This document shows positions 46,399 through 58,113 of a stretch of 64,000 nucleotides of DNA, one piece after another; position 1 is the stretch's first letter, and every line of letters begins with the position of its first letter. Both the position numbers and the translations under genes were made by a program. The notes below the pieces were generated by a model. That model searched no databases. It saw only the letters and a list, made by a program, of their open reading frames with translations, and was not told the origin of the DNA. Source of the stretch: Abelmoschus esculentus (lineage: Eukaryota > Streptophyta > Magnoliopsida > Malvales > Malvaceae); assembly GCA_035048815.1 (NCBI GenBank), contig JAUCBN010000014.1, positions 19,823,501 to 19,887,500 of the forward strand, in the 5' to 3' direction.

Positions 46399-48930
46399 TC
46401 ATAATTCAGCAAAATTTCCTGTCTGATGTGTGTCTTGTGTGACCATAACCATCACCTTGCGTGCAAATGATTCTTTCCCGTTTAGAATAGCATCCATTGC
46501 TGCAAATTGGTTATCAAATACGCCATAGAAGACCTGGTAAAATTTGTTCCTGAAACCATGAATAAGAACAATAGTTAAGCCAAAAACAGTTGCATAGGAA
46601 ACATCAAAATCAGAAATTAACTCTATAAAAATAACTAAAATGTAACGATCATATTCGGGGTTCTGCTGATCTATCTCATCAAATTTCCGTGTAAGGATTT
46701 CTGCCCCCACTGGTGAAAGTAAGTTCAGTATTAGAGCTTCCAAAGATCAGGGAAATTGTTCTGGAAAGCAATAGACACAAATAGATAACTATTCCTTTCA
46801 TAAAAAGTAAGAATGAAAAAGAAAATCAGAAAGTTATAATGAAAAAAACCAAGGCAATTGAAAATAAACTTTGATAGGTAACCCCTTCATTATACAATTG
46901 TTTTAAGTTCCTTCACGCAGAACCCAATTTTCCCATATTTTGCTCATTTGTCTTATAACACATCAAACCATTTGTTGAAGTTGAATTAGACAAAGCTGAT
47001 TGATTTTGATCAGATGCATTAACACGGTCATGAACTAAAGCAACAAGTTCATGAAGAGCCTGGAGAGCACAGGGTCCCAATTCATGCAAAAGGCTGTGTT
47101 GTTCTTGTTCTTTCCTTTTCAAATCCTTGCTATGTTCAGCCTGATCCAAGTTATGGTCAACATTACCTGGTAAAAATGTTATCAAGTTTAATATATAGGC
47201 AAGGGATATAACTAGGGGTGAGTAAAACTCGACTCGACTCAAAAAAAACGAATAACTCGACTCGAGCCAAAAATACTCGACTCGTTTTGACTCGACTCGA
47301 AATTTCATAGACTCGACTCGACTCAAAAAAATTTCAAATAAAGTTTGAGTTGTAAAATGGAAATTCGAATAACTCGAAATTTTTAGTAATTAAAGGATTA
47401 ATTTTTAAGTTTGAGACGAATCTCTCAATTTTTTATGATATATATACATTGATATATAAAAATATAAAGAAATATTGCTACATATGAAAAAAGTATATAT
47501 ATATATATATCTTATATGATTAGAGAAAGTCGTTTAAATTGGAATCAAATCATATTATAATACGATAAATAATTACAATTAAATATTTATAGGAACTTGA
47601 AAACTCGACTCAATTCGACTCAACTCGAATTTCTTAAACTCGACTCGAACCGAAAAAATTTCAAATAAAGTTTGAGTTGTAAAATATGACTCGTCAACTC
47701 GAATAACTCAAATTTTTTTGACTCGACTCGACTTGATCGAATACTCACCCCTAGATATAACATAGGACTTGTTGAAGGGGGAATAAAACAACTGCAAGGA
47801 TCAATATATTCTTATCAACAATCAATGGAAAGGAAGTAGAGAAGGTCGATCTCAACTGGTAAAGGAAAAATGGGCCATAAAACACAAAATGGACCATTCA
47901 ACCTGTGCTAGGTAGATTTGTTGTGGAGCAGCATCTAAAAATGGTGAAGATCCAAGTTCTGTGTCAGATTCTCCAAGTTGATACCCTTCTGAATTTGAAT
48001 TAAAGCTGCAAGAATTATCAACATCCTGCCTATGACGTTTGCAAAAGCCAATAAAAGTAGAAAATGGTAATGGAACCTGTAAACAAATGCAAAAAACAAA
48101 CAGATCATGGTTCTTCTTGCATTCGTCCAAGAGTGAAAATGCATCACAGTGCTCAATGTACAAAGAACGTGAGAGTTAGTGAATTACCCTCTCATGTCTT
48201 CTAAGGTCACCATAAAAAACAGGTGCAGTTTGAGATAACATAGCCTCCACCATGAATGACCCTACCCGTTCCTAAATTTATATCCATTACCAAGAAAATA
48301 GTAAAATAAATACTTTAATCAAATAGAATAAATTGCACAATTCCACAAAAATTTAATTCTAAGAACCAAGAATCCAAGATGTTTATCATGGTAATTCAAG
48401 CGCTCTTGCTTATTAATTAACTAATTGAATAGACTAAGCACAAACGTTAAAAAAAATGCAAAATTACAGCTACTTTTCTAGATTTGAAACTCACTGCACA
48501 ATTATACCCAAAATTATTATTTGCTTCAAAAACAGTATACATTTTCCTAAAAACCTACCAGCTTACAATATTTTGACCATACAGTGTGTAAAATTCTAGC
48601 AATTATGAACCTCCAAATAGTCGAGGCCTCCATTAGAAGTATTCCATTTGGAAACAGCTCTCCAGTCCTTAACGCATCCAACGAACACCTTTGATAAACA
48701 AAAACAGAATCAATTAACAAATATTAAAGCAAACGCCACTGTACATATTGGCAAAAGGAAAAACAGAAAAGTTCGGTCAATTTTTCTCGAGAAACAAACA
48801 GAAAATTTAAAAAAAAAAAGTTGAGATGACAGAAAAATACGACCGGAATGTTTCGAGATTCAATCTGAGAGGCAAACTGTGTAACAGAAGGAAGTTGATC
48901 GAATCTTTGGAGTCGTACAGAGTCTTCCAT
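46399..48930 (-). pseudogene. JmjC-domain protein (JMJ31/TYW5-like) pseudogene lacking its catalytic core
   Basis: The first four exons are intact: 48841-48930 (MEDSVRLQRFDQLPSVTQFA...), 48611-48688, 48188-48271 and 47903-48076 (ending APQQIYLAQ), all with GT-AG borders in frame. The exons that should follow, with the HxD...H Fe(II) site and 2-oxoglutarate-binding strands, are missing. In their place are 149 bp of unrelated DNA and a hAT MITE. C-terminal pieces follow: 46913-47166 (HELGPCALQALHELVALVHD), then a stop, then 46399-46743 (EALILNLLSPVGAEILTRKF; FYQVFYGVFDNQFAAMDAIL). The last piece has a one-base frameshift before EALIL and a damaged donor after QNPEYD. It cannot encode an active oxygenase. 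The ATG at 48930 is used; the frame above it starts with GTG. Confidence 0.82.
47213..47753. mobile_element. hAT-type MITE with perfect 8-bp target duplication
   Basis: 541-bp element with ends TAGGGGTGAGTA and, reversed, TAGGGGTGAGTA, flanked by identical 8-mers GATATAAC at 47205-47212 and 47754-47761. The TAGGGGTG terminus and 8-bp duplication define the hAT superfamily. Inside are many ACTCGACTCGA units and a 29-bp direct repeat (47330-47358 and 47658-47686). It has no coding capacity and sits in the middle of the JmjC pseudogene. Confidence 0.88.
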
Positions 48931-50750
48931 TATTTGTTTATCCAATGGCTTGCTAAGGAGCAAAACGAGTTTTTCACCTGGACGAAGCACGTAGTTGCGG
49001 CATTCGGTTTTTACTTGTGCAAGCGATGAGCCATTGGAGCGCAGAGGGCCGAGCGAGTCCCAAGGCTTTCTTCGGTTTCGTTCAAATGTAAAAGCGGATC
49101 TAAATGGGCCTAATCACGACTTTTAGAAGAAATATTGCATAGTTTTCTTATATAAAAAAAAATTAAAACCAAGTATTTAGCTCTTATATATCGATAATTG
49201 TTTGGTGTGTTAGTAAGATACATTAAAAAAACTAAACTTCTATATAATAAAGGTATATATTATTTCTTTGAACAATTAATTATAAATGACGTGGGTTGAA
49301 ATCTTAAAAATAATATTATTCAAAAAGATAAATTTATACATAAATATGAATCATAAAACGAATATATATTAAATAAATAAATTCATACAAAATATATATC
49401 ATTACTTCAAATAATTAATTTAACATTTCTATAATAAATTTTATAAATATATCAAATTTCATTAAAATATATTCAATAAGAACTTGAGAATAGAATGACA
49501 ATTTAATTTGTTCACGTCGGATTTTTATCCTACCCGATATAATAGAGGCGAGTTTTTTATTGAAAATATTGAGTTTAAGTTCAGGTCGGGTTATTATAAA
49601 AATACAGTTGGATTGAGTTGGGATCGGGTTTAGGATAAAAATTTTATGATCCAATCCGATATGTTTATATATTATTATAATTTTATATACAATATTTAAT
49701 ATTTTTATTAATTTTCTAGGGTCGGGTTTAGTTAATTTTTTATTAATATATTAAATCGAGTCGGATTATAAATTTTATTATTTTAAGTTAAATCAAGTCG
49801 AAGAAAAATATATTAAAGTTGAGTCAAAATCAAAATGAATGTTTTTATTTTTGGATTGATTTCGGGCGACCAAAAGCCCACCCCGATCCGACCGGTTCCC
49901 TGCTTGAGAATCTTGACAAAATGAGCGGCCTATTATAGCAGGTTCCAGTTTCATGTCTTGAAGTGGGAAGATCATTTCGCTAGCACAAGTGTGGAAAAGC
50001 AGGTGTCCAGCTGAGGAAGCTTCGCCAATACCCACTTCAGCATTATATACCAAAATAATATATATGTGTATGTATATATATATATATATCAGTTTCCTTG
50101 CTCTTGGTTCTTACAGTCTTCCTTTCTGTTTTGTCTCTGCTTAGATATCAATAACAAAGGGGGTGGTCAAGCTAACGCTCTCAACGAACCTTCTCTTCAT
50201 TTAACAAAGAAATCAAAGAAGAAATCCATGGATGGTTACCACTACAGGTAATTTCTCTCTCAAACCTACAGATTTCCCCAAAGATTTTAAAAGTAATTAG
50301 AGAAACATCTGTTGAAACACAGTGCACGATTATGTCTGTTAAAGCGACAAAAATTATGTTAATTAGAGGATTAGTTTAGGTAATTTGTCTGTAGAGAACT
50401 GCTGCTTTGGCCAGGGAACTTCATTACCAGATTTCAATGTGCTTGATGGTAGAATAATGGAACACTCTATTTTTATGAGAATTAAGTACGATGGTAGCAC
50501 ACATGATACTGTTTCAGAACTTCTATGAAGGAATAAGCCACTCCAAATCCTTGCAAAAGAATAAGCTAACAATCTGCATGTTGCTAGAAAAATCCTAGGT
50601 ATAGTTAGAGCAAACCCCAAAAAGTTAGTTCAGATATGTATAAAAACATAAGAAATCTAGAATCATGATCTCATTACGTTATCGGTCCTCTGTTCGGCTT
50701 CGGCATGTCAGTGGAGTGATTTTGAACTTCGGTCTTTATTCTTTGAACTC
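48931..50750. other. spacer between the JmjC pseudogene and the Ca2+-ATPase
   Basis: 48931 to about 49100 is the old promoter/leader of the JmjC gene. 49140-49490 is AT-rich. 49500-49890 has CGGGTCGG-type motifs like those at 22240. A (TA)n run lies near 50078-50090. 50100-50750 has mixed composition and should include the Ca2+-ATPase 3' UTR at its right end. Confidence 0.35.
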
Positions 50751-53700
50751 TTACCTTATTGCACTTGCAGTTCCATGCATGTAGGATGTAGGTTTCTTGC
50801 GGTAGATGGCTTGCTTGACAGTTGTGAGATAACTGAAGAAGGGTTTGTCTGAAACCGGTATGAGCTTCACAAACCATGCAATTGGCCATGAGAAAGCTGC
50901 AAGTAGGATACAAACTCCCCATTGCCATAGTTCCAATCTCTCTGTATCGGCAAAATTCTTTAAAAACTCCACCATAACCACCTGAAGAATGATGGTTATC
51001 CCCACAATTCCCATAAACAATCTGTTCTGAAGGATGCCTTGGAAAACATTTTGCTTCTCCATTTTCCTCGCATTGAACTCGTTGAAAACTTGGCAGAGAA
51101 CAAAAGTGTTGAAAATCAGTGTGTCGTTTATCCTCTTAGGCACGTTGAATATAGACTCGCCTCTAAATTGCAGGATCAAGAGAATAGTTATCTGGTACAG
51201 TGCTTGGGCTAAAAGATTCCTCCACATAATATTGGTAATGAGAGGCTCCGTTCGACCAACAGGTGGCTTCTTCATTAGCTCCTTAGTTGGCCTATCTGTC
51301 GCAAGTGCTAGAGCACCTAGTGTGTCCATGATGAGGTTTACCCACAGCAATTGAACTGCTGTCAAGGGAACCTCCCCGGCAGAAACTGCTGCAACGAAGT
51401 TAATTACAAGAGCTGCGACATTTACAGTAAGTTGAAATTGAATGAACTTCTGTATGTTGTTATAAACACATCTTCCCCATCTTAGAACCGTGGCAACTGA
51501 GCTAAAATTATCATCTAATATGACAATGTCCGAACTCTCCTTAGCCACCTCAGTGCCTTGAATGCCCATTGAAAGTCCAATGTCGGCTTCTTTTAGCGCG
51601 AGAGCATCATTAGTGCCATCCCCTGTGACCGCGACCACTTCACCTTTCTGTTTCAAGCACTGTACCATGAGAAGCTTGTCAAATGGAGAGGACCTTGCCA
51701 TCACCTTGATCTTATCTAGCTTCTCCATTCTCTCTTCGGGTGTATAGTTTCGGAATTGAATACCTTCTATAGCTTCTCCACTTTCTTCATTGTAATCTAC
51801 TCCTAGAATTCCACATTCTGTAGCTATAGCTTTTGCTGTGAAAATATTGTCTCCGGTAACCATTTTGATGTCCACCCCAGCAGATTGGCAAGCTTCCACG
51901 GCTTTCTTCACCCCTGGACGACATGGATCCTTCAAACCGACTATCCCTAGCAAGGTTAAACCATCTTCTTTTATTCTTTGATGCATCTTCCCGCTATCAT
52001 CATCACATTCCATCTCTTCTCGTAAGACTTGCTTATGAGCAAAAGCAATGCATCGTAGGCTACTAGCTGCCATGCCTTGGATTATTGTTTCAATTCTGCT
52101 CCTTTGATCTCCGTCCATGGACCTTGCGGCCCCATTGGTCTCATAATATTGTGAGCACATTGACACAATAATCTCTGCAGCTCCTTTCCAGTGTACATGA
52201 GTAGTTTCATCGGCTTTTCTCCTTACTGACACCCCACTTCGCTTTTTCTCAGAGTTGAAAGTTTCAACGTGGAGAATGCTGTATTTTTGCTTCAATTTTT
52301 CCATGTCCAGACCCAAACTTATGACAGCCCAAGAGAGAATCGCTTTCTCTGTTGGACTGCCAGAAAACTCGGGAACGGATCCAGAGATGGGATTGCAGAC
52401 ACTACCAGTTGTGTTCAAACCGACACCTTGGTAGAGTAATTCAAGAACATTAGGGTCAACGGTTTTGGAACAATCTTCCTCGATGGACTCTTGACCGAGC
52501 CAAAACTGGGTTACTTTCATCTGATTCAGTGTCAAGGTTCCAGTTTTGTCCGTACAAATAACTGTAGCTGAGCCCATCGTTTCACAGGCTGAAAGCTTCC
52601 TAACCATTGCTTGATCAGCCATCATTCTTTTCATCGAGTAAGCAAGTGTAAGAGTGACCGCCAATGGTAGACCTTCCGGTATTGCAACGACCACAATAGT
52701 TACTGCAGCCGAAACTATACGAACAACACCATTCAAGATATCGTCTACTTTGGTATTGCTACCAGTGTATTCCGTCTTCCCATCATCATCTTTCGTATTC
52801 CCAGTGAAATAACGAATTAACATGACTACAAGGACTAGAAAGGCAACAGCTAGACCTACCTTTCCGATAGAAGAGGTTAGTTTGTCGAGTCGTTCTTGTA
52901 GCGGTGTTCTTTCGTTTTTATCACTGGTAATTGAGCTCATCATTTCACCCCATGCAGTATCCATTCCCACGGATGCTACTAGCATTTGGCCATATCCATC
53001 TGCCACTTTTGAACCAGAGAAAAGGAATGGGTTCCTGGTGGCATCTACTTCCACATGGTCACTCTCTCCTGTCATGCTCGATTCATCCACTTGCAGCGAA
53101 TATCCACTCAAGAACAGCCCGTCTGCAGGGATTTGATCTCCGATTTTCAGGAAGACAACGTCTCCGACAACGAGATCGAATATCGATATTTGTTGACGTC
53201 GGCCACCTCTAACAACTTCAACTTTGATGTTGTTACTTATTTTTGATAGCCTGTCAAATTGAGTCTCCTGTCTGAAGTTACTCAGCGCAGAGACAACAAT
53301 CACAAGAAAGACGGCGACGAAAATACTTCCACCTTCGTACCAACCCTCCTCCGCGCCGTGCTCTTTGATTCCAAAACCAAGAGAAAGAGCAGCACACACC
53401 AGAAGTATAAGGATTGTGGTGTCCTTAAAAGCATCCACGACGAAGTACCATAACCCCTTAGGAGGCGGCTTGTGGTACGTATTTGCACCGAATGTCTCTC
53501 GTCTTTTACTAAACTCTCTGTCATCATCTTGGATTCCATTTTCAGGATTCGTGCCAAGAGCAGTTGCCATGCCCTCTACTCCTCCAAGTTGGCGAAGAGA
53601 CCCCAAGTCTTTTTCCTTCACAGCCTCCACAAGCCTCGTCCGATCAATCTTCGAAGCAAAGGAGGAAGGCAAAAACTTTTCACCCCAATGCAGGTCCGAG

Positions 53701-53891
53701 ACAATCGAGGATTGTTGTTGGTTGCCTCTTTTCGATATTATCTCCTTCGCAAGAGAAAGCATCACACGAACCGAATATATCGATGCATAGGCAATGCGCC
53801 AACGCCTCTGAGCAGTAGTGAAGCTGGAGGCTGTGACTGAGAGAAGCAACGTCCCGCAATCATACAGCTTGTTATCGTCAGCGCCGGACAT
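50751..53891 (-). CDS. ACA12: plasma-membrane type IIB Ca2+-ATPase (ACA12/ACA13-like)
   Basis: Autoinhibited P-type pump that exports Ca2+ from the cytosol using ATP. A single uninterrupted exon of 1046 codons, as for Arabidopsis ACA12/13. The N terminus has a calmodulin-binding-type basic/aromatic helix (AQRRWRIAYASIYSVRVML, about 27-45). Actuator motif SSMTGES, M4 PEGLPLAVTLTLAYSM, phosphorylated Asp448 in DKTGTLT, KGAAEI in the nucleotide domain, MVTGDN, M6 NLIMDTLGALALATDRP and the final transmembrane helices are all present. The hinge motif reads TGDGTNDALALKEADIG, where the family has Pro in place of the first Leu (residue 764, codon 51600-51602). A W-box-like TTGACC is at 54024-54029, about 135 bp before the ATG. 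Gene order fits At3g63380 (ACA12, from memory). Confidence 0.95.
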   Translation of the reverse strand: MSGADDNKLYDCGTLLLSVTASSFTTAQRRWRIAYASIYSVRVMLSLAKEIISKRGNQQQSSIVSDLHWGEKFLPSSFASKIDRTRLVEAVKEKDLGSLRQLGGVEGMATALGTNPENGIQDDDREFSKRRETFGANTYHKPPPKGLWYFVVDAFKDTTILILLVCAALSLGFGIKEHGAEEGWYEGGSIFVAVFLVIVVSALSNFRQETQFDRLSKISNNIKVEVVRGGRRQQISIFDLVVGDVVFLKIGDQIPADGLFLSGYSLQVDESSMTGESDHVEVDATRNPFLFSGSKVADGYGQMLVASVGMDTAWGEMMSSITSDKNERTPLQERLDKLTSSIGKVGLAVAFLVLVVMLIRYFTGNTKDDDGKTEYTGSNTKVDDILNGVVRIVSAAVTIVVVAIPEGLPLAVTLTLAYSMKRMMADQAMVRKLSACETMGSATVICTDKTGTLTLNQMKVTQFWLGQESIEEDCSKTVDPNVLELLYQGVGLNTTGSVCNPISGSVPEFSGSPTEKAILSWAVISLGLDMEKLKQKYSILHVETFNSEKKRSGVSVRRKADETTHVHWKGAAEIIVSMCSQYYETNGAARSMDGDQRSRIETIIQGMAASSLRCIAFAHKQVLREEMECDDDSGKMHQRIKEDGLTLLGIVGLKDPCRPGVKKAVEACQSAGVDIKMVTGDNIFTAKAIATECGILGVDYNEESGEAIEGIQFRNYTPEERMEKLDKIKVMARSSPFDKLLMVQCLKQKGEVVAVTGDGTNDALALKEADIGLSMGIQGTEVAKESSDIVILDDNFSSVATVLRWGRCVYNNIQKFIQFQLTVNVAALVINFVAAVSAGEVPLTAVQLLWVNLIMDTLGALALATDRPTKELMKKPPVGRTEPLITNIMWRNLLAQALYQITILLILQFRGESIFNVPKRINDTLIFNTFVLCQVFNEFNARKMEKQNVFQGILQNRLFMGIVGITIILQVVMVEFLKNFADTERLELWQWGVCILLAAFSWPIAWFVKLIPVSDKPFFSYLTTVKQAIYRKKPTSYMHGTASAIR

Positions 53892-56711
53892 GGTTGTTGC
53901 AGTGATTTCTCACCAGTTGTGGAAATGTTTGGAGTCAATTTCTATGCCTGATAAGAAAGAAATAAACTTCTTTTCAAATACAAACGGGAGATGCCAAACT
54001 TATAATTGGCATTGGAAGGTTTTGGTCAACAAACCGCCTCTGCACTTGCTGCTGTGCTGCATGTTACTGACCAGGTTCGCCCTTAAAATTCATTTCTTAT
54101 GCCATCTTTTTCAGTCCATGAATAAAATAATAATTTTTCTTCTGATTATTACAAAATGATATTTTATTCGTGTATAATATTATTTTTACTCATTTTTAAA
54201 AGTACATGATCAAAATTTACTCTGCACTTAAGGACCTATATCATAATTTTACCGAGAAAATATACATATATAGTCTCATTTGTAAGTATTGAACATGAAC
54301 ATGAACAGGAACAGCAACATAAGTTGTTGTCGAATCTTTCGTACAAATTGTACACTTTGTTTTATTCTTTAAACTTTCTGGAATGATTAAGCTACTATTC
54401 CTAACATGTTTGTAGTTGGATAATTTGTGATGATCTTTCATTCACGTGGCCAACTCAACAATCAAACCAAACCAGAAAGTGGTAGGCACTTTCGCATGTC
54501 GTGTAATAACAGCTTAAAACTTGATCCCACTTCATGGGAAACGCGGAATTGTACCGTCTCTTTTAATTGCGTGCGGGGTACATACATTTTCGGCTTATGA
54601 TTTGCTTTTAAACAGAAACTTCAAGCAATTGCTTGTGTATCCTATGGATTTCAGTCATTGTCCGGAGCCGCCATTGTTGAAAAGCTTCTGAAAACATACT
54701 AGAATTATTAGGATATTTTAACATAAATGCTTTGATTTTTGTGTATAGTTATTGATCTAGAATTTGTTAGTCGATTATTCTAAGATAGTATATTATAAAG
54801 GTTTATTACGAAAACTATTCTTTAAATCCGAATTGAATCTTTGATCTCACATAAAGATGTAGTATTGTATTGTATTGACTAATCGATAATTATCTTTATA
54901 TATAATATCCACGAGAACACAGGAAGAGCTGATGCTGGTCCGGTTTTCTTTTTAGCACTGGATTTTGATCATGCACGACAAATAAACTCCCTCCAACTGT
55001 AAACACAAAACAGAAAACCGATAATCTTGGCTGGACTTAAGTTGAATCCATTAATTGGTATAATTATAGTTTTAGTCCTTCCACTTTACTCATAATTATT
55101 TAGCACAGTTTAATCTCGTACTTTTTATAAGGTCCAACTTGACAACATTACTATAGTTACAATTAAACTGATGACATGATTTTTTTTGTTGTTATTCGGT
55201 TGTACAATTAAAGTTGACGTGGAAAATCCAATTAACTGTGTTTTAGTTAATAATTATTTTTGTTCAAGAATAATTAACAATGTTATCGATTTAGAACAAA
55301 AAGACAAAACGGTAACATTATTAATTGGTGCCATTTGAATGATAATATTTATTTTTAATTTGTATTTCTATTACACCAAAATATAACATTATCGTAAATA
55401 TTTTAATTTAAAACCCAAACAAAAATAAAATGATTAAATCCCTATAATTTGAACGTAACAGAGGGACTAAACCCAGAATTAGAACATATCACTTATCCGG
55501 TTGGAATTCTTCGCACCCTTAGCTTGTCTTCTTGTTTTTAACAACAGCAACCACCCCTGTCCCTACTCCCTACCGGCCGGCAACCTGCAGTTGTTCAATT
55601 TCATCAACAATTCCCTTCGGCCAGATACGTCCAAAATGCGTTCGGCGTTGTGGACTTTTTGCTGCTTGGGCTTTAACGTCGTGGAAAGGGCGATGGTTTG
55701 ACCCGTACGTACCACACAACCACCCCCATCGCATTTTCTTTCTTTGTCGCTGCTGAAGGTAGTTGAAAACCGAGACTAAAACGAAACTTCCTCGTAATTT
55801 CCCGGGCGTGGAATTTGTCGAGTGATGAGCACAGCGACGAGGACGTGCGATGGTAATATATTAATGCGATAATGGATCGACACCACAGCTCTTGCAATTT
55901 CCTTGCAGTTTCCAATGACGTAGTCGTAGTGCTATCGTTCCGTTGCCGACTCCGAAAAATATATAAAATGTTTAAAAATATATTTAAAAAATAAAGTTTT
56001 TAAATTTTATTTTGAACGACTGATATATAAATATTATTGCTATTGTTGCATAAAGAAATCATAAAATTCAAAGATTAATTCAAATATAAATAATTGGTTT
56101 CGTTTAATTTAAGAATATAGACATTTAATTATTAATTTGTGGTTATAGTTGAATAATAAATTCTTTTTCCATGTGAACCCATGTAAAGCTAAACCCCGCA
56201 AAAATGGATGGGTAATCCATCTCTTTTCTTTAATTAATAAAATCAGGCCTAATTCACGAATAAAATCGGGTCTAACATAATATTTCATTATCACTGCTCA
56301 TTGAATTCATGAATTAAATATTTTAAAATGAAATAAATATATCAGTTAAGTCGGGCCTAATTCATTAGCGAATGCATACCTAGAAACGGAACCCAAGTAC
56401 TACCCATCCCAAAAATAAACTGATGTAAAGCCCCAAAAATCATAACAACTACCGAAAGAAATTAAATAATTTTCATACATATAATATATTGTGTAAAAGG
56501 TTAGATTTGGTAATCTATTTTGTAATGTTGAATTGATAATGAATTATGATGAGATTTGAAATTATATTTTTAATATTAAAAATTTAGAGAAAGAGAATAT
56601 TATTATAAACTTAAATCATATTTTTATAAAAGGTGAGTTGTTAAAATTAGTTTTTTAACATTTGATTAAATTATTAACAACTATGACTTACTAACCACAT
56701 TTGACATGTCT
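53892..56711. other. Ca2+-ATPase upstream region and spacer
   Basis: 53892 to about 54130 is the promoter/leader side of the pump gene. A GC-richer island at about 55490-55930 has open frames on both strands without a recognisable protein. The rest is AT-rich. Confidence 0.35.
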
Positions 56712-56973
56712 CAAAGATTATATCATAAGTCCGATTTATCACGTTATTCGTAATTTTTAACCAATAAAAATCATTTATTCCACCACTAATCAATCATGTC
56801 ATTAATATAATTTTTCAGAAACTATATTTTTAAAATGACATAAAAAGATGACATGAAAAAAATGAATGAAGATTCATTATTAAAAAAATGAGTTAAAAGA
56901 TAATAATAAAATGGATGATTATAATTAGATAAAACCACTGACATAATAAACTAGACTCATGATATAATATCTC
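56712..56973. mobile_element. Mutator-type MITE, second and older copy
   Basis: About 262 bp. Left end AAAGATTATATCATAAGTCC and reversed right end GAGATATTATATCATGAGTC form an imperfect inverted repeat. The interior aligns with the reverse complement of the element at 21420-21673 (for example CCACTAATCA, TTTTTAAAATGACATAAAAA and GAAGATTCATTA). No target duplication survives. Confidence 0.65.
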
Positions 56974-57851
56974 TACGAATAGTGCACAAAATGTATTAAT
57001 TATAATTAATCTAATATAGTATACGACATAATTTAATTAATTTTTTTGATAAATTTTAATTTTATTCAAAAAAAAGTAAATAAATTTTGAAGAAAAAATA
57101 TTTAGAATTTAAAATTTTAAAAATTATGATAATTTGATTAATCAATCAAATATAATTACTTAATTAATTAAAAAAAATCAAAGATATGAGAATTAAACAA
57201 ATATGATAAATGAAGACTTAACATCTAACCACCAAGTTACCAACTCAATAAATTATTTTCAAATATAATATTTAGTCATCCTCTTTTACTAGAAAATATA
57301 TAAATTCAAAAAAAATATTGAATTAAATATTATTTTATTTTTAAAAATAATTTAAAATATTTATCTACAAATAAATGCTAAAGTAATTTCCTCTAAATCT
57401 GAATACAATCTATATTTGACAAAGAAACCCCATTTTCATTGTTTTTTCTTCAGCTGACAGCTCTAAAAATATAAAATACACCATCTTTTTGATGGCTGCC
57501 TACCCCAATTTGGCCACTATAATACAATATATATTAAATGTCGAAACCTAATGATGGGATTGGTTTAATAAAATAAATACTTTAAAGTTCAAACTAGCTT
57601 AAAATATTTAAAATTAAAATTTATTTAGTATATTTAATCTAAACTTGTTTAATAAAAATGGTCAAATTCTATAGAAGGTTGTATTTTTTTGTCAAATAAT
57701 TTTGATGGATTATATATTTATAAAATATGATAAAATATTAATTATATAAATATATTTACGATAAATAATTATAGGTTAAAAAATATTAAAATTTAAATTC
57801 ATATTAAATTAAAATTAATTAAAGAGACATAAAATTAAGGAAAACGATTGA
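56974..57851. other. AT-rich spacer containing repeat block A
   Basis: Mostly AT-rich. The stretch at about 57420-57545 is partly the same as 58455-58600 (block B), including CTACCCCAA and the CTTCAGCTG border. Read on the minus strand, both resemble a decayed coding segment (LGVGVQQKDAVLCIFKG in block B). The family was not recognised. Confidence 0.35.
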
Positions 57852-58082
57852 TTACTCCAAGGAAGAATCTATGTTATGAACGGATCTTGCGAAAGCGAGG
57901 ACGTCGTCGGGATTTTGAGCGACACCGCCTCGACTAACCGTTGCTTCCTTGATCACCATCTTCGCCACCGGATCCATGCCTATCGTCTTCGTCGGGCTTT
58001 CAGTTTCTGCGCCATCTTCAGTCTTCTTCTTCCTTCCCTCGACTTCTCCATTCTTTGATGTTTTCTCTCTGTTTCCGTCCAT
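57852..58082 (-). CDS. small hydrophilic protein of unknown function
   Basis: 76 codons from an ATG at 58082, single exon. The product is strongly charged: a Lys/Glu-rich N-terminal third (EGRKKKTEDGAETES), then a conserved-looking region (MDPVAKMVIKEATVSRGGVA, then QNPDDVLAFARSVHN). There is no signal peptide, membrane segment or Cys. A good TATA box on the minus strand lies about 35 bp before the ATG. ACGTGTC motifs on both sides of a CATGCA (RY) motif lie at 58150-58183. Those are elements of ABA- and seed-expressed genes, so a late-embryogenesis or stress role is possible, but I do not recognise the family. Confidence 0.55.
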   Translation of the reverse strand: MDGNREKTSKNGEVEGRKKKTEDGAETESPTKTIGMDPVAKMVIKEATVSRGGVAQNPDDVLAFARSVHNIDSSLE

Positions 58083-58113
58083 CTGTTCCGGCCCTTGCTC
58101 ACATTAGGAGACA

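Noticed and set aside
47221..47745. CRISPR-like array of ACTCGA units
   Set aside because: The repeats are short, irregular and lie within a hAT MITE in a plant genome.
48931..48990. N-terminal extension of the JmjC pseudogene
   Set aside because: Begins with GTG; the ATG at 48930 fits family N termini.
52822..53840. Several plus-strand open frames opposite the Ca2+-ATPase
   Set aside because: Shadow frames of the long minus-strand coding sequence with no independent features.
55490..55930. Possible gene in a GC-richer island
   Set aside because: Open frames exist on both strands, but neither shows a recognisable protein or splice structure.
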